Positions 56,946 to 64,000 of a stretch of DNA of 64,000 bases are shown in pieces; position 1 is the stretch's first letter, and each line of letters begins with the position of its first letter. The position numbers were made by a program, and so were the translations under genes. Origin of the DNA: Flavobacteriaceae bacterium (GTDB lineage: Bacteria > Bacteroidota > Bacteroidia > Flavobacteriales > Flavobacteriaceae); assembly GCA_018402135.1 (NCBI GenBank), contig JAGYJF010000003.1:434001-498000 (forward strand), written 5' to 3'. The notes below the pieces were generated by a model. That model did not search any database. It had not been told where the DNA came from and saw nothing but the letters and a program-made list of their open reading frames with translations.

Positions 56946-57395
56946 ATGGAGTTGGTTTTTGATGATATGTATTTCATGAAAAAAGCTTTACAAGAGGCTG
57001 AAACGGCATATACCAAAAATGAAGTTCCAGTTGGTGCCGTAATTGTAGTAAACAATCAAATTATTGCAAGAGCACATAACTTAACAGAATTGCTGAATGA
57101 CGTAACGGCACATGCCGAAATGCAGGCGATAACAGCTGCTGCTAATTATCTTGGCGGCAAATATTTACATGGATGCACGTTATATGTTACCATAGAACCA
57201 TGTCAAATGTGTGCTGGTGCATTATACTGGTCGCAAATTGGTAAAATTGTATATGGCGCAAGAGATCAAGCCAGAGGCTGCATAGCGCTAAACACAAAAT
57301 TACATCCTAAAACGATATTGGTTGGAGGTATATTAGAAACAGAAGCTCAAGACCTTATAAGGCGATTTTTTATCGAAAAAAGACATTTAAACTAA
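56946..57395 (+). CDS. tadA: tRNA-specific adenosine deaminase-like nucleoside deaminase
   Basis: 149 residues. Cytidine-deaminase-like fold: AHAEMQAITAAA holds the His and catalytic Glu, and EPCQMCAGALYWSQI the PCxxC zinc ligands. YFMKKALQEAETAYTKNEVP and IVYGARDQARGCI fit TadA, which converts adenosine 34 of tRNA-Arg to inosine. It follows the protease gene by 12 nt and is followed by a terminator. Confidence 0.88.
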   Translation: MELVFDDMYFMKKALQEAETAYTKNEVPVGAVIVVNNQIIARAHNLTELLNDVTAHAEMQAITAAANYLGGKYLHGCTLYVTIEPCQMCAGALYWSQIGKIVYGARDQARGCIALNTKLHPKTILVGGILETEAQDLIRRFFIEKRHLN

Positions 57396-57400
57396 CAAAA

Positions 57401-57427
57401 AAAGCGCCTGAAATTTTCGGGCGCTTT
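57401..57427. terminator. terminator between tadA and the cold-shock gene
   Basis: AAAGCGCCTGAAA pairs with TTTTCGGGCGCTTT; it serves convergent genes. Confidence 0.8.
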
Positions 57428-57450
57428 AACATTAAAAACCTGTATAGAAA

Positions 57451-57642
57451 TTAGATTTTCTGCACATCGGCAGCAACCTTTCCTTTTCTGCCTTCTTCTT
57501 CAGAATAGTCTACTTTGTCACCTTCTTTTAGGTTTAAACCGTTTAGGCTAGACACGTGTACAAAAATGTCTTTTCCTGTCGCGTCGTTGGTTATGAATCC
57601 AAATCCTTTTGATTCATTAAAAAATTTAACTGTTCCAGTCAT
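57451..57642 (-). CDS. cold-shock protein (CspA family)
   Basis: 63 residues, a single cold-shock domain. KGFGFIT (RNP1) and DIFVHVS (RNP2) are the nucleic-acid-binding motifs; the start TGTVKFFNESKGFG is characteristic. It acts as an RNA chaperone or transcription antiterminator. Monocistronic. Confidence 0.93.
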   Translation of the reverse strand: MTGTVKFFNESKGFGFITNDATGKDIFVHVSSLNGLNLKEGDKVDYSEEEGRKGKVAADVQKI

Positions 57643-57723
57643 GATAAAAAGAATAAAAAATTAAAACATAAAGGTATAATTAAATTGAATACAAGCAGAA
57701 AATGGGTGTAAATTATTTTGAAG

Positions 57724-57960
57724 TCAATATTTACTTTTACGCTGATTTTCACGCATTTTATCAATATTTTCTTTGGTTAGCATGTAATCTTCCACTTTTT
57801 TGTCCTTCCAACGATAATATGAAAATAAGGGAAACACAACAAAAAACAACCCAATAACTCCAAAACCGATAGTTTTTTGCGAGTACTCATATTCAGTAAA
57901 AAAGCCGAATAAAATAGCTCCAAAAGAAGCAATAAAACATATCCAAATAAGCGTTTTCAT
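57724..57960 (-). CDS. small two-helix membrane protein
   Basis: 78 residues with two hydrophobic helices (LIWICFIASFGAILFGFF and TIGFGVIGLFFVVFPLFS) and a charged C-terminal tail (MLTKENIDKMRENQRKSK). It lies 46 bases after the ClC gene on the same strand and may be cotranscribed. No family recognised. Confidence 0.6.
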   Translation of the reverse strand: MKTLIWICFIASFGAILFGFFTEYEYSQKTIGFGVIGLFFVVFPLFSYYRWKDKKVEDYMLTKENIDKMRENQRKSKY

Positions 57961-58006
57961 GTCATTAATGGGTCAGTACATTTTATTTAAAGTCACCGTG
58001 ACAATT

Positions 58007-59785
58007 TTATGATGTAAAGTTAATCAATTCGGTACGATAAGCAGTGAGTAGCTTAGATTTTGAAACAAAGCCATAATATTTGTTGTCTTTGATTACTGGT
58101 AGGTTCCATGCTTTAGAGGTCTGAAACTTTTCCATAACGGCTTTCATATCGTCTTTTTCATAAATTATGAATTCTGGCGGACTGTGCATAAAGGTTTCAA
58201 CAGTAGTTGATCGGTAAAGACTTTGGTCAAACATGACCGACCTAATGTTGTCTAACAAAATGATGCCCATAAATTGCCCTTGTTCGTTAGTAACGGGAAA
58301 TAAATTTCTGCTGGATTTTGATACGCCTTTCATGAGCATCTCTCCGAGTGTCATTTCGGGGCGCAACTGAATAAAATCTTTTTCAATGACGTTGTCAAGT
58401 TTCATTAAGGTGAGTACATTTTTATCTTTGTCTTGTGTGAGCAAAGCACCTTTATCGGCAAGTTCCTTATTGTAAATGGTATATTCTAAACTGTTCTTAG
58501 TAATTATGAATGACATTGATACGGTAATCATTAACGGTACAAACAACTGGTAACCGCCAGTTATTTCTGCAATTAAAAAGATGGCTGTAAGTGGCGCATG
58601 AAGTACACCTGCAATTAAGCCAGCCATTCCTACTAAAGTAAAATTAGATTCAGAAACTGAAAACCCAAAACCTATATTATTAATAATCTTTGCAACCACA
58701 TTACCCAAAGCACTGCCCATAACTAGGGTAGGAATTATAATGCCACCGCTACCGCCGGCTGCCAAGGTAGTTGTCATAGCAATAGCTTTGAAAATGGTTA
58801 TCCCAAATAACAGTAAAATTACTACCCAAATATTGTCTAAATAACTATCGAATGGGGTTTTTCCTAAGGCTTTTATATGGTCGCCAGCCATTAAATCATT
58901 AATAAAACCAAATCCTTCGCCGTAAAGTGGCGGAATAAAATAAAGCATGACGCCAATAGCCAAGCCACCAATAATTAATTTTTGCCTTCGCGATTTTAAT
59001 AGACCAAAAAGCGATGAAATCTTAAAATGAATTTTCGAAAAATAAATAGAGGCAACCCCGGTACCAATGCCGAGTACTACAAAAAACAGGGTGTCTTTTA
59101 TTTCAAATTTATCCGAAACCATAAAGTTGAAAATAACATCATCACCCAAGAAAAAATAAGAGGTTAGCACCGAAGAAATAGATGCCATAAGTAATGGCAA
59201 TAAAGAAGCAAAAGTTAAATCCAAACTGAATACCTCGATGGCGAAAATAATAGCGGCAATTGGCGATTTAAATATCGAAGCTATGGCACCAGCGGCAGCG
59301 CAGCCAATAAGTAAACTCCTAATTTTTCTATCGGCGTGAAACCATCTACTCACATTAGAACTAACCGATGCGGCAGATGCAATTGCCGGCCCAAGTAACC
59401 CAACCGAACCACCAAAGCCAACAGTAAGTGGTGCTATAATTAACGGGTAATACATGCTTTTTTTGCTAAGTATGCCGTCTTTTTTAGAAATGGAATACAA
59501 TACATTAGAAAGGCTGTGCCTGACATCTTGCTTGGCGATATATTTAATAAATAAATACACTAAAAGTAGTCCGATAATAGGCAAAATAAAATACAACTGA
59601 TTATCCGAAATCGTTATACCGTATTTAAGTACTTTCTGAATTCCAAACGTGATGTTTTTGAGTAAAACAGAAACTAATCCAGAAAGTAAACCGATTAAAA
59701 TAGCAAGGAAATACACAAAGTTTTTTTCTGAGATGTATTTATATCTCCAGATAAGTATTCGCTTGAAAAACTTTGATTGTTCCAT
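58007..59785 (-). CDS. ClC family chloride channel with two CBS domains
   Basis: 592 residues. About twelve membrane helices (25-440): GFGGSVGLLGPAIASAAS is the conserved GxEGP-type loop, FKSPIAAIIFAIEVFSLDLT the central helix, and AAGGSGGIIIPTLVMGSALG the third anion-site motif. The C-terminal cytosolic part holds two CBS domains (about 460-585), which can bind adenine nucleotides. The gating glutamate found in ClC antiporters is Leu131 here (codon 59393-59395), which suggests a channel-like or altered mechanism. The small protein at 57724 follows. Confidence 0.9.
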   Translation of the reverse strand: MEQSKFFKRILIWRYKYISEKNFVYFLAILIGLLSGLVSVLLKNITFGIQKVLKYGITISDNQLYFILPIIGLLLVYLFIKYIAKQDVRHSLSNVLYSISKKDGILSKKSMYYPLIIAPLTVGFGGSVGLLGPAIASAASVSSNVSRWFHADRKIRSLLIGCAAAGAIASIFKSPIAAIIFAIEVFSLDLTFASLLPLLMASISSVLTSYFFLGDDVIFNFMVSDKFEIKDTLFFVVLGIGTGVASIYFSKIHFKISSLFGLLKSRRQKLIIGGLAIGVMLYFIPPLYGEGFGFINDLMAGDHIKALGKTPFDSYLDNIWVVILLLFGITIFKAIAMTTTLAAGGSGGIIIPTLVMGSALGNVVAKIINNIGFGFSVSESNFTLVGMAGLIAGVLHAPLTAIFLIAEITGGYQLFVPLMITVSMSFIITKNSLEYTIYNKELADKGALLTQDKDKNVLTLMKLDNVIEKDFIQLRPEMTLGEMLMKGVSKSSRNLFPVTNEQGQFMGIILLDNIRSVMFDQSLYRSTTVETFMHSPPEFIIYEKDDMKAVMEKFQTSKAWNLPVIKDNKYYGFVSKSKLLTAYRTELINFTS

Positions 59786-59798
59786 AAGGTAAATCTAT

Positions 59799-59825
59799 CA
59801 AAAAATCCTGCAAAAACAGGATTTT
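59799..59825 (-). terminator. terminator of aspS
   Basis: On the minus strand AAAATCCTG pairs with CAGGATTTT around TTTTTG, followed by more T; it lies 10 nt after the aspS stop. Confidence 0.75.
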
Positions 59826-59834
59826 AATAATGGA

Positions 59835-61583
59835 TTATACATTGAGTTTTAAGTGTAACTCTTTTAGTTGCTCGTCATCAAGAGGTGCTGGTGCATCGAT
59901 CATAACATCTCTTCCTGAATTATTTTTGGGAAAAGCGATGAAATCTCTAATGGTTTCTTGCCCGCCTAATATAGCGACCAAACGGTCCAATCCAAAGGCA
60001 ATACCGCCGTGCGGAGGCGCGCCAAATTCAAAGGCATCCATTAAAAATCCGAATTGTGCTTTGGCTTGTTCGTCCGTAAAACCTAAATGTTTTAGCATAA
60101 TTGCTTGAGTAGCTTTGTCGTGGATTCTAATAGAACCACCACCAATTTCATTTCCGTTTAATACCAAATCATAAGCGTTCGCTTTAACATCGGCAGGATT
60201 GGTATCTAGTAACTCTAATTGCCCAGGTTTTGGCGAGGTAAATGGGTGGTGCATCGCATGAAAACGTTTCGTGTCTTCATCCCATTCTAATAAAGGGAAA
60301 TCTACAACCCAAAGTGGTGCAAATTCGTTAGGTTTTCTCAAGCCCAATCGCGTAGCCATTTCCATACGCAAGGTACTGAGTTGTGCTCTTACCTTATTGG
60401 TGTTTCCTGATAGTACACAAATTAAATCACCTGTTTTGGCTTTGGTAATTTCGGCCCATTGCTTTAAGTCGGTTTCATCGTAAAATTTATCTACAGACGA
60501 TTTATAACTTCCGTCGTCGTTACAACGTACATATACCATTCCTAAAGCGCCAATTTGTGGACGTTTTACCCAATCGGTTAGCTGGTCAATTTCTTTTCTG
60601 GTTAATGAATTTCCACCTGGTATTGCAATTCCAACCACCAATTCAGCAGCATTAAAAACATTGAAATCTTTATGTTGTGCAACTTCGTTTAATTCGCCAA
60701 ACTGCATTCCAAATCTTATATCCGGCTTATCGTTGCCGTATAGACGCATGGCATCGTCAAAGGTCATTCTCGGGAATTTTGCTATCTCAACGTCATTAAT
60801 TTCCTTAAGAAGATGTCTTGTTAAACCTTCAAATGTATCTAGAATATCCTCTTGCTCTACAAAAGCCATTTCGCAATCTATTTGCGTAAATTCAGGTTGT
60901 CTGTCGGCTCGTAAATCTTCATCTCTGAAGCATTTTACAATTTGAAAATATTTATCCATACCGCCAACCATTAATAGTTGTTTGAAGGTTTGCGGCGACT
61001 GCGGTAAGGCGTAAAATTGACCTTCATTCATACGAGATGGCACAACAAAATCACGCGCACCTTCGGGAGTTGATTTGATAAGGTAAGGTGTTTCTACTTC
61101 GATAAAATCTTTTGAAGACAAATAGTTACGAACGGCTTGCGCTACTTTGTGTCTGAAGATCAAATTGTTTTTCACAGGATTTCTTCTAATATCTAAATAA
61201 CGATATTTCATGCGTAGCTCGTCGCCACCATCGGTCTGGTCTTCTATTGTAAATGGCGGTAATAATGAAGTATTTAAAATAGTAAGTTCCTTCACCAATA
61301 CTTCTATATCGCCAGTTGGTAGATTTGGGTTTTTTGAAGCCCGTTCAATTACGGTCCCTCTTACCTGAATCACAAATTCTCTACCCAAATTTTCTGCTTG
61401 ATTAAAAATAGCTTTAGGCGTGCGTTCTTCATCAAAAACTAATTGGGTAACACCATAACGATCGCGTAAATCTATCCAGATAATAAATCCTTTATCTCTT
61501 GACTTTTGGACCCATCCGGAAAGGGTTACTTCAGTGTTGATAAGTGACGCTCTTAATTCGCCACAGTTATGACTTCTGTACAT
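59835..61583 (-). CDS. aspS: aspartate--tRNA ligase
   Basis: 582 residues. Charges tRNA-Asp with aspartate. The N-terminal OB-fold anticodon-binding domain covers 1-110 ([30 protein letters not shown]). Class II motif 1 to 3: [37 protein letters not shown], and the C-terminal [18 protein letters not shown]. The bacterial-type GAD insertion (about 280-400) is present. Single gene with its own terminator; the downstream neighbour is the ClC gene. Confidence 0.96.
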   Translation of the reverse strand: MYRSHNCGELRASLINTEVTLSGWVQKSRDKGFIIWIDLRDRYGVTQLVFDEERTPKAIFNQAENLGREFVIQVRGTVIERASKNPNLPTGDIEVLVKELTILNTSLLPPFTIEDQTDGGDELRMKYRYLDIRRNPVKNNLIFRHKVAQAVRNYLSSKDFIEVETPYLIKSTPEGARDFVVPSRMNEGQFYALPQSPQTFKQLLMVGGMDKYFQIVKCFRDEDLRADRQPEFTQIDCEMAFVEQEDILDTFEGLTRHLLKEINDVEIAKFPRMTFDDAMRLYGNDKPDIRFGMQFGELNEVAQHKDFNVFNAAELVVGIAIPGGNSLTRKEIDQLTDWVKRPQIGALGMVYVRCNDDGSYKSSVDKFYDETDLKQWAEITKAKTGDLICVLSGNTNKVRAQLSTLRMEMATRLGLRKPNEFAPLWVVDFPLLEWDEDTKRFHAMHHPFTSPKPGQLELLDTNPADVKANAYDLVLNGNEIGGGSIRIHDKATQAIMLKHLGFTDEQAKAQFGFLMDAFEFGAPPHGGIAFGLDRLVAILGGQETIRDFIAFPKNNSGRDVMIDAPAPLDDEQLKELHLKLNV

Positions 61584-61656
61584 ATAATTAGAATTAATTC
61601 AGGATTTTATTCGATTTTTAAGAGGCAAATTTAATGAAGTTTAGCGATTATTAACT

Positions 61657-61688
61657 AAAAAAAGCCACTACAATTGTAATGGCCTTTT
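61657..61688 (-). terminator. terminator after the RND permease gene
   Basis: On the minus strand GCCATTACAA pairs with TTGTAGTGGC (one mismatch) and is followed by seven T, about 30 nt past the permease stop. Confidence 0.75.
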
Positions 61689-61717
61689 CTGCTATTAATC
61701 TAGATTATTCTAAAAGT

Positions 61718-64000
61718 TTAATCTTCTAGAATAGGATGTTCTTGATGTTTAGGTTCAAACTCTGACCTAAATGTTTTTTTAAACCACATTTTAAGCAGCA
61801 TAGAAAGGTAGAATAAAATCGGAACTACTACCAAAGTTAAAAATGTTGCCACCACCAAACCAAAAATAACGGTCCATGCTAATGGTCCCCAAAATATAAC
61901 ATTATCACCACCCACATAAATATTGGCGTCAAAATCTTGGAACAGGGTAAAAAAGTTGATATTTAAACCAATAGCTAATGGAATTAATCCTAAAATCGTA
62001 GTGACAGCGGTTAAGTAAAACTGGGCGTAACCTTGCTTTTCCAGCTCTTACAATCGTTTCGAAAAGATGCTCCTTCGGTAGATATTCGGATTCCTCAATA
62101 TTTAGTTCGTCTTTCTTTCTGTCAATTAATAATTGGGCATAATCTAATAAAACCACACCGTTGTTAACCACAATACCGGCGAGCGAAATAATACCCATCA
62201 TGGTCATCATAATTACAAAGGACCAGCCGGTAACCATAAGGCCACCAAAAACGCCAATCAAACTTAAGAATATCGCTAACATGATAATTGCAGGTCTAGA
62301 AATTGAGTTGAACTGAAAAATAAGAATAAAGAATATGAGTCCTAAGCCTTTGAAGAATGCCCCAACTAAAAAGCTTTGTTGTTTATTTTGTTCTTCAATT
62401 TGACCGGTGAAGTCAATCTTAATTTCCTTCTGGCATTTGGCTAAAACTCTCCATTTCCTTTTGAATATCATTAACTACGGCGGCGGCATCTACAAAACCA
62501 GGTGCCAAGGCTGAATAAACGGTTACAACCCGTTTGGCATCTCTGTGTTTGATGGCACTAAATCCACTTGTGTTAGTCTGACTTGCTAGAGCTGATACGG
62601 GAATGTTTCTCACCTGACCAGATGCCATATCTCTAAAGGTGATATTTTGATTAAAAATAGCACTGGTATTATATCGTAATTCCTCATTGAAACGAACATA
62701 AATATCGAAATCATCACCATCTTTTTTATAAATACCCGCCTTTGCTCCGAAAATGGAATTGCGCAACTGCATACCTACTTGACCAGAACTCACGCCAAGT
62801 TCACCAGCTTTTTGTCTATCAACAATAACTTGCATGGTTGGTTTGTCTTTATTAACGTCAATTTTTAGTTCGTCTATACCAGGTATGTTTTGGTTGTTTA
62901 TAAATCGACGCATGTTTTCAGCCGTTTCGATAAGTTGGTCGTAATCTTTGCCTTCAAGTTCAATGTTGATAGGAGAACCGGCTGGTGGTCCGTTGGCATC
63001 TTTTTCAACTGAAATTAGTACGCCAGGATAAATGCCCGCCAAAGCCTCTTGTACTTTTTGTCGCAAAGCTTCACTGTCTTGTCCGCGTCGATACTTGAAC
63101 TGACGCATTGAGGCTGTTATTTTGCCCTTATGGGGCATTTCGGCCGCCGAGCCACCGTCGGTTTGGGGATTACCAGCACCTTCACCAACTTGAGAAACGA
63201 AACTTTCAACCATATAATTATAATCGCCATCCATGTAAACCTCATCATTTAGAATCTGGTAAACGCGTTGTTCAATTGATTTAGTGATTTCATTTGTTTT
63301 ATTGATTTCGGTGCCTTCAGGATATTCAATATATACTATAATTTGATTCGGTTTATTGTCTGGAAAAAATTCGATCTTCGTTCTTTGGCTTTCAACTGAA
63401 ACGCCAAAACCTGCAAAGGATATGAAAAGTAATATAAAAGTTGCCGCAACAATAGCATATGGCTTCCAGGAGTAAAGTGAAAATCGCAAAGTTTTTTCGT
63501 AATAGTTTTCAAATTTGGAAAGGGTTCTTTTTTGAAAGCGATTGGCAGCTTTTCTCAATATTAAGCGATACACCCAAAGCATAATGGCACTGAAAACCAT
63601 AACGCTTCCCAAACCGCGATACGCGCCACCAAAAAACAGAATAATTAGTCCAATTCCACCTACAATTGATGATAACGCGATGATGCGTTTTAATGGCATT
63701 TCCTTATCTTCTATCGTCATAAATTTCGATACCAAAACCGAATTAAAAAATATGGCGACCACAAGAGATGAACCTAAAACCACGGACAAGGTTATTGGGA
63801 AATACTTCATAAACTGACCAAATAATCCAGGCCATAAACCTAGTGGTACAAATGCCGCCACTGTTGTTACAGTTGAAATAATGATGGGATAGGCAATTTC
63901 GCCAATCCCCTTTTTAGCGGCCTCAATACGTGACATACCTTCTTCTTCCATAAGGCGATACACATTTTCAACCACGACAATACCGTTGTCAACCAACATG
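61718..64000 (-). pseudogene. RND efflux permease, two frameshifts, 5' part outside window
   Basis: Three overlapping or adjacent minus-strand frames make one AcrB-type permease. From the right edge to 62419: MLVDNGIVVVENVYRL (helix 4 region), the periplasmic porter domain and MESFSQMPEGN then a stop. Deleting one base from TTT at 62423-62425 restores PEGIKIDFTGQIEEQ. The next frame holds the C-terminal helices (GIISLAGIVVNNGVVLLDYA) to RPVLL, where deleting one T at 62011-62012 restores LTAVTTILGLIP and leads to the final frame ending at 61718. Both changes look like one-base insertions. The frame continues beyond 63999, so that Met is internal. It is either a recent pseudogene or a sequencing artefact. 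Confidence 0.8.

Noticed and set aside
1-64000. CRISPR arrays, rRNA or tRNA genes
   Set aside because: No regularly spaced repeats, no rRNA-like stretch and no tRNA cloverleaf pattern were recognised by eye; a tRNA scan could still find one.

Overview
The window looks like a chromosomal stretch of a Flavobacteriaceae bacterium (Bacteroidota). The sequence is AT-rich. It carries family hallmarks: a GLPGLI-family protein, a type IX secretion (T9SS) C-terminal sorting domain, a one-protein hybrid two-component regulator, TonB-dependent receptor/carboxypeptidase-like modules, LytTR regulators, an OlsF-like aminolipid synthase and TAnnTTTG-type -7 promoter elements. The species cannot be named from sequence alone.

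Layout. 1-2.2 kb: small secreted/envelope proteins. 2.2-5.9 kb: aminolipid synthase, aspartate kinase and a GNAT acetyltransferase, minus strand. 6.0-17.5 kb: mostly plus-strand housekeeping genes (fbp, mfd, a TlpA-like thioredoxin, gpsA, a HupE-like protein, dCMP deaminase, S41 protease), with two minus-strand envelope proteins inside. 17.6-20.7 kb: an accessory locus that I read as a lipoprotein toxin with an immunity lipoprotein, followed by a duplicated C-terminal toxin fragment plus a second immunity paralogue. 20.9-25.3 kb: a four-gene phosphorelay (receiver, GAF-PAS-PAS kinase, Hpt, LytTR regulator) bracketed by two related copies of the 3' end of a flavoprotein gene. 25.2-27.3 kb: flavoprotein, small membrane protein, MarC, DUF3109. 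27.3-32.5 kb: a large hybrid regulator cut by a complete 1.5-kb IS3-type element. 32.5-35.2 kb: TPR histidine kinase and LytTR regulator. 35.9-39.6 kb: class I ribonucleotide reductase. 40-50.5 kb: envelope and transport genes, including a PiT phosphate transporter facing a distant PiT-like protein, then a TonB receptor with a beta-helix-like lipoprotein. 50.7-61.6 kb: dgt, dxs, M36 protease with T9SS signal, tadA, cold-shock protein, ClC channel, aspS. 61.7 kb to the right edge: an RND efflux permease broken by two one-base insertions.

The most interesting regions are the duplicated toxin/immunity-like locus (with a lost start codon, heptamer repeats and a one-base frameshift), the phosphorelay module lying between gene-end duplicates, and the IS3 truncation of the hybrid regulator without a target duplication. 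Three coding sequences carry an apparent one-base insertion in short homopolymers (19899-19902, 62011-62012, 62423-62425), so sequencing error must be ruled out before calling them pseudogenes.

All family names are from recognition of motifs in the translated sequence; no database search was run.
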